Source: Allodiplogaster sudhausi
Lineage: Eukaryota; Nematoda; Chromadorea; Rhabditida; Diplogasteridae
Assembly: GCA_945643635.1 (NCBI GenBank)
Contig: CALZFC010000004.1
Span: forward strand, 246,001 to 310,000
DNA length: 64,000 nt
Direction of reading: 5' to 3'
Shown here: piece by piece, positions 11,086 through 23,616 of the stretch
Layout: the number at the start of each line of letters is the position of its first letter
How positions within the stretch are numbered: the first letter of the stretch is position 1
Notes under the pieces: model-generated
Database searches by the model: none
What the model was told of the DNA's origin: nothing
Seen by the model: the letters and a program-made list of their open reading frames with translations, nothing else
Made by a program: the position numbers and the translations under genes

Positions 11086-13367
11086 ACTCTCCCTTTCGCA
11101 ATCGTTGTCTTTCCTCTCTCTTTCTCTTTTTCTCTATCGCTCTCTTTCTCTTTCTAATTCCCTGCCTCTCACTCTCCATCCCTCTCTACAAGACACTCTC
11201 TTTCTCTCGCCTTGGCCACACAAAAGATACAAACCCCCTCAAATCCACCGCCACAGAGGAAACGTTAGACGCGCTTGGGTCGGCTAAAGAGCTCTTTAAA
11301 AAAGAGGCCATGAAGAAAGCTTCTTCAAAAAATAGGCAAAAAAAAACGTTGCTCAACAATGTTGTATTTAACAAGAACGTTCTGAAAGAAAGTAGTTAAT
11401 AATTAATTCTTTTTTTTTCGAAGAAGGATTGGAAGAACTACACAGCGATTCGCTTTTATTTCGCATTCATTTTAAGAGCGAATGCGCCGAGAAAAGCGCC
11501 GGTGTTTGTAAGGGGATGTAACATTTGCATCACCAGTAGCATTTGGGGAGCGGGCGAATAGCCAGGAAAAATTCAGTGAAAGAATTTGGAAATTTGGACG
11601 GGCGTTGCTAATGTCCACATGGGAGAGAATACTCTCACGCTACTACCAACATTCGCCTCGGCCATTCTCGGTTGCGAAAGGAAGCTGATTCTGGAAGCGG
11701 AATTTGGAGAAGTCAAAAAATGAGTAGAAGAATGTAAGAAGCGTAGTCGACAGATATGGAAAGGAATTACGGCAACAAAGTATATGCAGACATAATAATT
11801 TTTTGTTAAAGAAGATATTCAATATACACTCAATATTGCTAGTTATTTCGAATAAATATTAAAATTAAAAAAAATAGAAACTTTACTCAAAATTCTATTC
11901 GTGTAGAGCGCGAACGCTACCCCTATTTTTTCAGTGGATCCTAATTAGGATCGAGTCTAGCCTAAGCGCATATTTTATTTGGGCCTACGCCAGCTGTGAA
12001 AATTTAGGCGCATACAGAAATAAAGTTATTCGAAATATTATATTCAAAGACGCAATCTTCGGGGATGACATTCATATTCCTTGTCTGCCGAGACATCCTT
12101 TCTTTTAAACCAATGCCATATCTCTTCGCTATTTCGAAAAGCCAAAAGCAAAAGCATCGCCCTATTTTTGACAGGAAAATGAATTTGTCGGGATGCTGAC
12201 GTAAACACTCTTTTTTTCTTCTTCTTCCTTTTTAGCTGGGCGCATGATTTATTTATTTACTTGTCTCTGCGATTTCCTCGTCCGCTTCTTTTGGCAATCG
12301 TCCAAAAATCTTCATCATTTTTTCAAAAATCTTCTGCACCGAGGAAACAGAGAAGTAGGGAGAGAAAAGGTATTTTTCGTGAGATACTAAATGCTATATT
12401 TTAGTGGCAGAGGAGCTAATAAGGCAGCAAAATTAGAGAGAGAAAGAGAGAGAGAATGTAAGCGCGTGAGAAAAAAAAGAGAGAGAGAGTCGGAGAGAGA
12501 ACGAGAGGAAGAAGGATGTGGACAAGAAAGGTGTCTGGTGTCAACGACTTTAGTAGGAGAACTTAAAAGCAGTGCGTGAAACAAGGAAGAATGCCGCACG
12601 AAAGAAAAGACGCAATAACAATAAAATAGCTATACGGGAGAGAGCACATGAGAAAGAGAGAAGAGGAAATGGAGAAAGAAGTAACCAGAGGGATGAGAGA
12701 GGTAGATAGAGACGGAGCAGAAATATTAGTCTCCTTTAATTAAAATATTCCTAATAAAAAGACACTTATAAACAGGAAGCGACTAAAGCTTTTTGCAATC
12801 TCAATATTTTAAGGTATCGCACAGGAAAACCACCTTTATATATGAAAGGATTCCACTGTTGTAGCAGGGTCTCGGAATTATAAACAACGCTTTTCTATTA
12901 CTATTATGTATACGCAGAACTATATGAATGTTTGCACGAATATGGCAAATGTGTATGTATTAGCAAAAAAATAATAATTTAAATATTTCTTGGATTATGA
13001 ATATGCATGTAAAAAAAATTGCCGTCATTATATACCTCATAAAAATTGGATTTTGAATTTTTGCAGTCATACAATTTTATATTTAAATGTCGCCTTAAGA
13101 CAGCGCGTAGGGAGAGAGAAAGAGTAGGAGATAAAGATAAGCGGTAAGAGATGGGAGCGAGAGAGATCAAAAGAACGAAGGAGTGAGAGAGGAAGAGTGA
13201 GATTTATTTTGAGTTTAGCATTATTAGAAAAATAAATTAATGGATAGTGAGGACGTATTGATATTTCTTCTATGTCCATTGAAAATACACATATACATAC
13301 ATACATACATCCAAACATAGACAACAGCTTTTATATACTACATACATTCTGGCAGGCAACAAATAAG

Positions 13368-13417
13368 GCTTCATTTCGCTTGATACATACATATTTGTGT
13401 ATCAAGCGAAATGAAGC
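13368..13417. repeat. Perfect 20-bp stem hairpin, 10-nt loop
   Basis: GCTTCATTTCGCTTGATACA at 13368-13387 is the exact reverse complement of 13398-13417; the loop is TACATATTTG. The size (50 nt) is below a usual animal pre-miRNA but within the range of unusual hairpins. A MITE remnant is an alternative. Confidence 0.65.
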
Positions 13418-15033
13418 GAGAAGTGTCAAGGGTAATTTAAAGTTATTTTATGTTAAGCTTCCTCTTTCGTTCTCTCAGAATGTATTAGAAACACATTCAC
13501 ATCTATAATTATACATTGGAAAGTCCATCGCAAAGAATGTACATATGAAGCTGGAATGTTTGGCCTTATACGAGAAAAATATAATCATAATTTACAGATG
13601 GCGTTCATCATACATGAATATGTGCAACAAAAATATTGCAAGCATGGCTATGGCTAGAGAGAGAGGGGATAAGAAGAAGTTAAATGAGGGAAGACCATGA
13701 GGAGGTGTTAGGAGACAGAGGGAGAGAGAGAGAGAGAGAGAGAGAGAAAAGAGAGAGAGAAAAAACAAAACGAGTAAGAAAGAAAGAGAATCCAAGAGAG
13801 AGAAGAGAGTGAGAAAGCGCAAGAAAGCTTATATGTCGAAGACTATTCGACACCTGGTGGCCGGACGCCCTAAGGGGCAGAAGCTTTGGAAGGAGAGAGA
13901 AGAGGTGTGAGGAAGGGAGAGATCGAGGAGGGGAGAGAAAGAGAGAGGGAGAAAGAAAGAGAGGGAGAGAGAAAAGAGAGAGGGAGAAAGAAAGAGAGGG
14001 AGAGAGAAAAGAGAGAGGGAGAGAGAAGAGGAGAAGGAGATGGTGCAATTTGCAGGTGCATCGGAGCGAGTCATGAAGGACGCACTTGCCGGAGACGCAC
14101 AGGAAGTGGGCAAGAGAGGGAGAGCGAGACAGAAAGAGAAAGAGAGAGAGAGAGAAGGAAGGATAGAGCGAGAGAGAGAGAGGATATGAGAGAGGGAGGC
14201 TTAAAAAGGTAGCCTGAGAGGAAGAATCAAAATGCCGAGAGTGCAACCAACACACCCTTGAAGGTGTGCCATGGCTTCCGGAAAGTGAAGAAAGTGAAGA
14301 GAGAGAGAAAGAGAGAGAGAGAGAAATAGAGAGTGAGAGAGAGAGAGAGCGCCCAAGATTATAAGCTTGCGAAATTTCTAACTATCTTCAGTGTTATTAC
14401 GAGAATTTTTTTTAAACTAGTTCTCTGAAGCACATAAAAAACATAAACCTGTCGGATCTGTCAGAAAATGAGAATTAATGCTAAAAAGATGACGATGTAG
14501 TTGAGTGAAAAGAATAAAGATGTTCACTAGTTGTGTGAGAGAAGAAGATGACGAAGAAAATAACGTCCATCGAGAGCTGTAATTGTTGGTTTGCCAGAAA
14601 TTTGTGTTACCTACCACGTCATTATCTAAATGTTTGCTGCATATGTTTTTGTCACATGTTTCCAACTGTAGCAGTGAATTGAAAAAATTGTGACAACATG
14701 GGAATAAAACCATTCCTTTTCTCTCTTCCATTCAACCCGAGGAGCACAATCTAATAAGGACTTAAAAATTTTATCCCTTAGAGACTCATTGTTAGGGAAT
14801 TCTATGATGTCTCCCTGTCAGAAACAAAAGCTGGGAAGGTCGTTTATACAAGTTTCTTAAAAAAAAATCACTATTTACAAATAAGAAACATAAAGATATG
14901 GTTTGTAATCCCTACTTGAAGGAACAGCCACCGCGGAGCGACACGGTGGTTTAGAATGCAGCTCTCACAATAAGATGACAAAATTTTTTTTGTTAGTGAT
15001 GGACGAATAATAACTGGAAGGAGTTGAAGCTAC

Positions 15034-15035
<2 letters not shown>

Positions 15036-15075
<40 letters not shown>
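15036..15075. repeat. (AT)n microsatellite
   Basis: Forty bases of uninterrupted TA dinucleotides. Confidence 0.95.
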
Positions 15076-15077
<2 letters not shown>

Positions 15078-17580
15078 TGCCAGAAATGAGGAAGTCGTGG
15101 AGGCGGCACAGTGAGGAAAGAAAGTATCTGATGAAGCAGAAAAGGAATCGCGCGTGTGGCGAACACAAGGGAAAGTCAGCTGGAGGGTGAGTGTTGTTAG
15201 AGAGAGAGGAAAGAGAGAGAAAGAGAGAGAGAGAGAGAGTGGGAGAGAGAGTGGGAGACAGAGAGAGAGAGAGAAAGAGAGAGATTGAGAGATAGCAAGC
15301 GAGAGAGAGAGGGAGGGAGGGAAAGATGAATGCGAGAGAGAACGCGAGAGAAGGATAGAGATATTAAGAGCGAGAGAGAGAGAGAGAGAGAGAATGCGTT
15401 AGCGGCATGGGAAATCGGAGGCGGCTTCACACAAATCTTCCCTCTCAGGGTGCTCTCCTTTTCTAATGGCAAGAAGAATGCGCGTGCCTTTTCTTCTTCT
15501 TCTTTGAGGCCACACTCTGATGATATCCGGGGAAGAGAGGATGAAGGCGGCGCGCCGCGCACCCTCAAAAATCATAGGTGCCGTCTGGGTAGAGAGAGAG
15601 AGAGATAGATAGAGAGAGAGAGAGAAGAGAGAGAACGAGAGAGAGAGGAAAGATAGATAGATAGAGAGAGAGAGAGAGAAAGGTCAGAGGGACAACGAGT
15701 AGGGGAGAGATGAAGATGGAGAGAGAGAGAGAGAGTGAGAGCGCGAGAAAAGTCAGGAGGAAATTCAGATTGAATGATGAATGGGTGCGCAAAGCCTATT
15801 CATTTGAAGGGGAGGGGGGAGAGTGAGAAGCCCCACTGGACAGTGGTCAGCTGCACGCTGGAGGGCAAAAACCAAAGGAAGCCCCTTGGGGCCACTCTCG
15901 TGCGGCTTTCCTCTTCTAGCCTCTTATCCAACGGATATCCACTAAGGGATCGAAGTGCAGAAGGATCTATCATTCTTCCCTCTCTTTGTCTAGCATGCCT
16001 CTCTCTCTCTCTCTCTCTCTCTTGCACTCTTTCTCTCTCTCTCTTTCTCTCTCTCTCTTTCTCTTCTCTGTCCATCATGGGAGGCGACCGCTCAGAATAG
16101 GGTGCGCTTCAACAGAATGACAAGTATCCTGCCCCCGCGCGCTACAAACGATGCTGGACACGACGAACAATAGCATTTCTTGTCATTGTCTCTCTCTCTC
16201 TCTCTCTCTCGCTGGTGCAGGGTTAAAGAGTGGCGTCAATTGCGTTATGCACCCGCCGGTTCAAGAGGAGGGAGAGAAAGAGATAGAGAGACAGAGAGGG
16301 AGAGAAACGGAGAGAGAGAGGGGGAGAGAGCAAGAGAGAGAGGGGGAGAGAGAGAGCGAGAGAGAGAGAGAGGGCGAGAGAGAGAGAGAGAGAGAAAGAG
16401 AGATAAAGCGCCCCTCAAATCTCTTAGCCCCTGTTTACGCAATTCGCCCCTGAAGGCAAAAGAAGAGGAGTGTCCGAGTTATGTGCGAAGGCAAAAAAAA
16501 AGAGTCAAGAATGGAAGAATGTGGGGTGGGGGGTGATCTGGAACACGCAACAATGGCCCTGATATCTGGGAAGGGGCAGGAAGAATATACAAGAATATAT
16601 TGTTCAAGTTGTACGGCGACAAATTCAATCTCGCTCTCGTTTCTGATCGTATGGGCTAAGATGTCTCTCTAAAGGGCAACCTCTGATTGTAGGGATTTTC
16701 TGAGTGCGAATACAACACATTGCCGGCATGTGATTTTTTTTCTACTTCTTTATAAACGGGAAGAAAATATTTAATAAAAAATATTTGTGATATTATTACT
16801 TCATTTTTGTTAATGAAAACCGGCAGTTTAACGTGCGATTTTATTTTGCCCTTTGCTCTCAAATATTTGAAATTGACTGACAATCAGATTTAGCAGCTCA
16901 TAAAGTTTTTTTTTTGCTAAATGTAACAATAAGCGAGCATGTGAACAAATTTCTTTATGTATCAAGTGCTAAATTGTTGAATGGCTTCTCGTTCACATGG
17001 CCCGGAGATCTAATCCTGAGAGAGCAAACCCAAATCACTGACTCTTTGACTTCATCTCTTCATCTCGCAATCTGTCGGCAACACTCTAAGTCTCCGTCTC
17101 TCTCTTTCTCTCTTTCTCGAGCTCTCTCACTTCTTTCTCTCTCTCCAACTCTTCTTATCCCTATAAAAATATATTTATTTCTGATATCACCAATCCCTTT
17201 TTAGCAAGCGTAATATCGAACTTGGTCAGATATTCCCATAGTTTTGCAAGGGGGCATCAAATATTAAGCTACAAGAATTGAGTTTATCCTCTCGCTGAAA
17301 TTAGAAGGAAGTTCTTAAGGTCAAGAAATCGCATCATTCTGTGTGACAAATCTTGTTCAAAAACAGATTTGTTTTCTTTTGATTAATAAGTTTGACACAT
17401 GGAACTTCATGCCGTAGCATTTTAAACTACTAATTATCTCGCCTGGAATTACATGGGTACGGTAGATTTATTTGCATTTGGATGGTTTTGAGATATCATT
17501 CTCACTCCGACTTTTTTGTGGCTAGCTAGCCGGTTCGTCCTTGCTTTTTCTCCTTTGAGAGAAGCTTCCTTGTTCCGCCG

Positions 17581-17763
17581 TTATAGTCCACCTTGTCGTA
17601 TCGTCGTTGTTCTTTCTTTGCACAAGTGATAAACTTGTTGGCCTCTTCCCTTGAAAGGCTCACATATATATTCATTGTGTTCGTTCTCGGGAACTCTTCC
17701 AAGAGTTTTGGGTATTCTCCGGATCAAGGAGTTGTTCAGGATTGACTTCAGTTCGTGAGAATT
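17581..17763 (-). pseudogene. Unassigned open frame fragment
   Basis: 60 codons between stop codons without an ATG. The composition is protein-like (segments NNSLIRRIPKTLGRVPENEH and YICEPFKGRGQQVYHLCKER) and free of repeats, unlike its surroundings. It could be a fragment of a mobile-element protein or an exon. I do not recognise the family. Confidence 0.22.
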
Positions 17764-17922
17764 TTATTTAAAACACACTCTTGCAAAATGTTTGCTAATT
17801 TTTTTCAGAAAACAAATTATATTAATTCTGAAATGAAAAAGCAGTCCAGACATGGTCGTCTTCTCAAAAACAAGCATACTCAAAATTCTCAATTTCGTTC
17901 CGTCCACAATTTTCTCTCCACA
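17764..17922. repeat. Diverged direct repeat, copy 1
   Basis: Matches 19,359-19,505 in the same orientation: AAACACACTCT(T/A)GCAAAATGT, a CAG(T/A)CATGGT core and an ACAATTTTCTCTCC end, with many substitutions and indels. Old duplication, 1.6 kb apart. Confidence 0.6.
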
Positions 17923-19358
17923 TTTTTTTCCTTTTTTTGAAATTATTTTATTTCTAGATCTCTCTCCTTCTCTTCATCGCATTTGTTCTTCAATCTCAAC
18001 ATTCTCGCAGAAATCAATGAATCTTCCAAAGAGTAAAAATGAAACTTAGAAACATCTTTGACTTATGTTTATATTTATTTATATATTTTATAAATAAGTC
18101 GCTGAAGAACCTAGCCAACCGAGATCATGTGCTTGTTGCTGAATATATCCATAACTTTCGTATTAAAACTGTCAGTGCCCATGTTGGAGTGGTCCCAAAC
18201 GAAACCCTTGTTGCCTCTAAATTATTCCCGAATCTATCTCTACTTTCAGTCTCTATCTACTTATTTCATCAATCTCTCTCTGTTACCTAAGCGATAAAAA
18301 GAACAGAAAAAATAAAATTTAAAAAAATGCGGGCTTTGTTTCAATATTTTTTTCGTGATAAACAAGAAATCTTCAACGCGCTAAAAAAAAGACTATTTCC
18401 GTCATAAGGGCATACCAAAATTCCCTATGCTTTTTCTCTCTCTCTCTCTCTCCGTAGTATCACAGTCTTTCGCTCCATATTTTCAGCTCTCACACCCAAT
18501 CTCTCCTGATCTCTCTCTCTCTCTCCTGATCTCTCCCGCTCTCTCTCTCCCTCTGTCTCTCTCTCTGTCTCTCTCCCTCTCCCTCTCTCTATCTCTCATC
18601 CTACTAATCTCGTATAAATTCCACGACTTTTCCTCCGCTCCCGATAATGTAGCTTCTCTGGCAGCAATCACGAAGCGCCTGCCAATTGGAGGACCAATCT
18701 CTTTCTCTTTTGGCAGAATACCAATTCGCCTCCTCTCCTACTGGAATGAAGAAAGCAAGATTACCCAAGAAAGCAAGATTATAATGAGAGAGAGAGGGAG
18801 AAGGAGAGAGAGAACGAGAGAGAGAGAGAGACAGAGAAGGTGAAAAAGAGACAGAGAGGTATAGAGGGAGAGAGGTAGAGATACACAAATAAAATAAGTA
18901 ACACGGAGTTTGGGAGACTGACCACGAGAGAGAGAAAACGGTCTTAAAGTGCAACAATTCGTAACGTTCTCTCGTTTAAAGAAAGGAGAACTTGCACTTT
19001 CTCAATTATTGCCTCCCGCCTTCATAAAATTAGACTCTATTTAGGAGCGAACAAAAAACCTTGACATGAATATTTGTAAGTATCCTTTAATGTTTTTTTT
19101 CTTCTCAAAATCATCATTGAATACAGGCAGTTAGCAATAACCGAGCTAGACATTCTAATAAAATAACAGCGGTCTCTGCAAATCCACCAGTGTGTTTAAT
19201 AAGAAAAAAAGGCATACTTTTCAACACTGTCTTTAGCAACCCTGGATATAATATGAGATGCTCTTAAATAGCTTTAAAATCCTTAAATCAGTATCAGTTA
19301 CACAATTTTCAAAAGTAAAAAAATAAGAGGAATCTTAAAGAAATAAGGACTTTTTTTA

Positions 19359-19505
19359 ATATTTTAAAACACACTCTAGCAAAATGTCTTTTTCAGAAAA
19401 GATATTAATTCTTAAAAGAAAAAAAAGCAGTTCAGTCATGGTTGTCTTCCTAAAAACAAGCGTACCCCCTATTCTCAATCACTTTCCGCCCACAATTTTC
19501 TCTCC
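19359..19505. repeat. Diverged direct repeat, copy 2
   Basis: Second copy of the 17,764-17,922 repeat, same orientation, non-coding. Confidence 0.6.
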
Positions 19506-20270
19506 GAATTGAGAGTGGAAAAGAGAGTAAGAGAAGGAGAGGAAAAAAAATGTTTAAAAAGAACAGGAAAGACAATATTGAGCAATAGTGAGAGGCTTCA
19601 ATTGTGAGAAGTATATGCTTCCGGATTTTGCTAGCTTGCAAATATAGGTAGTTCTTAAGTGAGCTGGGCAGCAAATCCGAAAATAAATGTTGAACGCTTT
19701 AGTAGTACATACTCCTTGTACTGTTGCGACACCCTATCGTTCTTGAATTATTTTTTCACACTTTTTACAACCTTTCCGACCTGGAATACTTTACTGGCGC
19801 ATGATTTATTTAAAAAAAACTATGAGCCGGAAGACTACCGACAACCGAAATACTCATCCTTATAAAATAACAACGGTCTCAGAAAAACCACCGGTGTCTG
19901 AAAACAAATTTTGCACGTTTTCTTCATTAACAATACTCGATATGTTTTATGAGATGCTTCGAAGAAACAATAATTGTAAATTAATTGAACGCAAAACAAC
20001 ACTGTCGCGATGCAAAATTTAAATACTTTACGATGACGTCACAAACAAACACATATGTATAAATAGCACAACCATATCAATCACAAGCACGACACTGGCT
20101 GGAAGGCAAAAAAAATAATAATAGAGTTTTACAAGGGTAGAAACGAACCACGCCTGGACGAAGCTTTTTCTTCAACACAGGAGATGAATACAAATAGTTT
20201 CGTATTTAGGTTTTGGGTAGAGATTGAGAGCAGAAAGAAAGAGAGAGAGATAGCGATAGAAGAGAATGTG

Positions 20271-20360
<90 letters not shown>
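20271..20360. repeat. (GAAA)n microsatellite
   Basis: About 22 copies of AAAG with no interruption, followed by two AGATACAAAG units and (GA)n. Confidence 0.95.
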
Positions 20361-20361
<1 letters not shown>

Positions 20362-20480
20362 GATACAAAGAGATACAAAGAGACAGAGAAAGCGAAAAGG
20401 GAGAGAGAAATAGAGATATAAGGAGAGAGAGAGAGGGAGAAGCAGAGAGTTGGAGAGAGAAAGAGGTAGGAGAGAGAGAT

Positions 20481-20523
<43 letters not shown>

Positions 20524-20531
20524 CCTCTCAC

Positions 20532-20622
20532 CTTGCGTGTCGGTGTCGACGAAGCAGCTCTCGTGCTCCTCGATGGATATGCACGCGGCGCCGATGCTCT
20601 CGATCAGGGGCGCGGCGGCGGA
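20532..20622 (-). CDS. Gene C internal exon with two Cys
   Basis: Acceptor CCTTTGAAG then SAAAPLIESIGAACISIEEH and ESCFVDTDTQ, ending at CAAG|GTGAGG, a good donor. It enters in phase 0 and leaves in phase 1. The 25.1-kb exon ends in phase 0, so the two can join. GC-rich and repeat-free against a GA/AT background. It looks extracellular and acidic. No family recognised. The downstream exon is not established: joining it to gene A exon 1 would hit a TGA at once, so gene C is kept separate from gene A. Confidence 0.5.
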
Positions 20623-20700
20623 CTTCAAAGGAAAATTTAAATGAGGGAAGGCGGAGGACTTCAAAGGAAATTACAGTTTGGGGCGGCAGACTTCAAAGGG
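20616..20700. repeat. Tandem copies of the exon's acceptor segment
   Basis: GACTTCAAAGG appears at the exon edge and again about 34 and 67 bp further on, each preceded by GGCGG- or GGCGGCA-like bases. On the minus strand this gives three consecutive CCTTTGAAGTC acceptor-like sites, the last being the one next to the exon. Confidence 0.65.
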
Positions 20701-20740
20701 TTATTAAATTAATCGATAATCATATTTATGTTTCTTAGCC

Positions 20741-23616
20741 TTAAGGAATTTGACGGAAAAGAAAACCTTTTTTTTTTTTACTTTTTCTGATATCTTTTTT
20801 TTAAGTAATTTTTTTCTTTTCTAATAACTCGAGCACGACGCGAAGAAATGGAAAAAAAAGCTCAGGTTTGGATGGGATTTTCTGACTGCAGGAAATCTGA
20901 AATCTGAGCAGCATCCATCGGACAATGGCATCATTTTTTTTTCTCCCTGCACAGAATTGTAACGCGAATGAAGAGCAATTGTGACAAGTATTTATGAAGC
21001 AAGAGAGAAAAGGGCAAAAAGTATTTTTAAAAAAAGACATATGGAAATGTTTGTGTTTCTGATTCTTTTCATATCGTTTGCAATTTTACACAGTAAATAT
21101 GAGGACATTGAGATGCTAACAAAAAAAAAACAACAGCTGCAGCAGAATATCAGCAACAATGCGGAAATGGCGAAGAATATGATATACAATTATACTTGCA
21201 CTTGGAGTTAGATTAATGTAAGAGCTCCGTCCAATAAGACGTTTGCAAAATCTCATGATTCAATTTTCTTTATACCCTTTGAGTTAAAGCGAAAAGCGCC
21301 GTGCGCCTCTTATTTTACTATAAAATAGAATAAAACATGATTTGTTTAAAGATTTAAAATTTTAATTTATAAGGACATTAAAGAAAGACTTACAAAAATG
21401 TTCGTTTAAAACTAATAGTTTAAGCAAAAGAACAGCTGGTATTTAAAAGCCAAAATAAAATTCTTCAATTTCAACGTTGTGATAGGAAGAAATGAGTGCA
21501 ACTACTTCTCTGATTGCCAGCAGGCGGCTTATTGTTAGGCATCATTTCGCAGCTGAGAGAGATAGGGTCAGAGAGAGAGAGAGAGAGAGTGAGAAAGGCA
21601 GAGTGCGAGAGGCAATGAGAGAGAGAGTGTGTGTAAGAGTGAGTGAGATAGAATGAGATAATGAGAGAGCGTGAGCGCAAGAGAGAGAATATGAGATAAA
21701 AACGAATTGCAAGTCTCGTTCGGATGTATTTTGGTATTAATATCAATAATAGCCATTAGTGCCACCGTATCAAGGGAAGGTGCTCATATGTTCTAGTACA
21801 ACGAACGAAATGGCGCATTCTAAACTCCAATGGAATCGTGTTTCGATCAGCACCGCACACACTAAAAATGCGCACTAAAAATGCCTGCTCTTGAGATGAC
21901 AGCTGAAAATTTTCCCATAATAATTCAAGCGTTGTCAAGCGCCTTAAATGTATGACTCTATAATACTTTTAAAGGAGCCAATTCGCACCATTTTGTCTAA
22001 CACTACGGTTGAGAGAGCACATCTAATTTAGAGAGACGCGTCATCAAGAAATTTGAAAAAAAAATACATTACGCTTTAGCTTCCTTTAAGACATGAATCA
22101 GCTAAATCACTGTTCCAGAAAAGATGTTTAATGCATGGGAGTTGAATAAATTTTTGCATATACATATACAGTACCGCCAAAAAGTCTATCAACTTTTGGT
22201 TTTTAGGGCATATTTTCCTTCATACTGTACGAAAGTAAATGAAATTTTCAGGGTTGCTTCCTTATTCTATCACATCGTTAGTAAGAAAATAGTGGTTTCA
22301 TTCATCCACAATAAAACCCGAAAAAAATCAATAACTCAAATCACCCGAGTTGCACATTTAGGAGTGCTGGATTAAATGGGTTATTGCTTCGATATTCGGG
22401 TAGCTTTTATTGGAGAAATGGTTTAGATGGATTCTAAGACATATCTGCGATAAGTTTTTGGTCTAATCGATATTTAATCACATGCTTTTAAATGCTGCCT
22501 GCCTTCAGCTCGTGATTCATGCACTCGGCCTGAGATGCTGAAGGTTCAGGAGAATAAAATTAATCACGTACTGCCATGCTTATAGTAATAATGAGGTCCA
22601 TATATTCAGAGGTGATAAGCGAACAAATTCAGATGGTTGCTTGGCCTGTGAAAATTAGATTCTAACTATTTATGCATACTTTGACTATCACTGTCAACTT
22701 TCGTCTGCAGCCAAGACGTACTTAAAGTGCTGCTGTACAGGGGTCCGTGTTTCGAAAAGGGTTTCACTTGTCTATAATGATTCTTAATAGACTTTTCTGT
22801 ATTCTGCAGCCTTATTTCATCCATGGCTACATGAGACCATAAGGGACGGACGATCATTTGAATGTACCCTGGCATTGAGTAGTGCAGTGTCTTGACAGCT
22901 GTCTGTTATAGATCAATTACAATATTAAAATGGCTAGATGGAATTTAGACTATTGCAGAACACGCTGTTTTATAGATTAAAGTGATATTTGACTCTATCT
23001 AAAACGTCTCGGGATTATTTTCCTACCTTATACGGCACCGCACCAGTCAACGCCAGGGTACATTCAAATTATCTACCTCTCCTCATGAAGCCAGGCATTA
23101 AATAAAGCTGCTAAAGATAGAGAAGCCTATGAACTATCATTATAGGTAGGTAAAAGCGTTTCACAAACAATGATTCCTGCACAGCATCACTTTTAGCACT
23201 TCAGCGTTGTGGACCGCAGTTGACCGCGATGATCAAAGTGTGTACAAATAGTACATGTCTATACGCTTATCTTCTTTCTGCCTGTCTTTCTTTATATCTC
23301 TCTTTCTCCTTTTGTCTTACTCTTTATTTGCCTCTCTATCTCTTTTCAATTCAGCTATTTTTCTTTATTTCTCTCTCTATCTTTCTCTCTCTCTCTCTCT
23401 GCCCCTCTCTTTTCTATTCCTCTCTGTCTATAATTACCCCTCAGCTTCTGCCCGAGGCTGTTTTGTGGCCATCACACTTCGATTTACATAGATGTCGAAC
23501 GTACGGATTGACGATCGACAATGAAAAAAATATTCTGACCTTGGTTCGGAAAAACTCAGCCAAATGAAGAGTTTAAATGAGAGAGAGAGAGAGATAACCT
23601 CTCTTTAGAAAATAAG
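20741..23616. other. AT-rich non-coding region left of block A
   Basis: Apart from the small open frame at 20,981 I see no supported gene. It contains short (GA)n at 21,570-21,690 and CT-rich sequence at 23,275-23,430. The stretch 22,380-23,215 is repeat-free and of mixed composition but has no supported exon. Confidence 0.5.
20981..21211 (+). CDS. Candidate small single-pass membrane protein
   Basis: 76-codon open frame. It has a basic N-terminus (EKRAKSIFKKRH), a hydrophobic stretch MFVFLILFISFAIL, then a charged, coiled-coil-like segment (EDIEMLTKKKQQLQQNISNN) with an N-glycosylation-type NIS and a NYT near the end. No intron signs, no pyrimidine-rich repeats. It could be an isolated exon or a chance frame; low confidence. 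Confidence 0.25.
   Translation: MTSIYEAREKRAKSIFKKRHMEMFVFLILFISFAILHSKYEDIEMLTKKKQQLQQNISNNAEMAKNMIYNYTCTWS

Larger units (their letters stand above)
9925..20531. other. Mostly non-coding region between gene A and the gene C exon
   Basis: About 10.6 kb dominated by (GA)n/(CT)n blocks (10,540-10,670; 11,040-11,200; 12,435-12,520; 13,715-14,350; 15,200-15,400; 15,590-15,740; 16,000-16,065; 16,265-16,405; 17,095-17,145; 18,430-18,600; 18,785-18,930; 20,220-20,521), an (AT)n run, a (GAAA)n run and AT-rich spacers. I support only a weak exon candidate at 10,954-11,005 and a weak open frame at 17,581-17,763. The many Ser-Leu or Arg-Glu open frames are repeat translations. Confidence 0.6.

Noticed and set aside
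9442..20622. Joining the 20.6-kb exon to gene A exon 1 as one gene
   Set aside because: With the phase set by the 20.6-kb donor, gene A exon 1 gives a TGA after four codons, and exon 1 has its own leader-like start.
22666..22875. 69-codon open frame
   Set aside because: No signal, domain, splice context or second copy; treated as chance.
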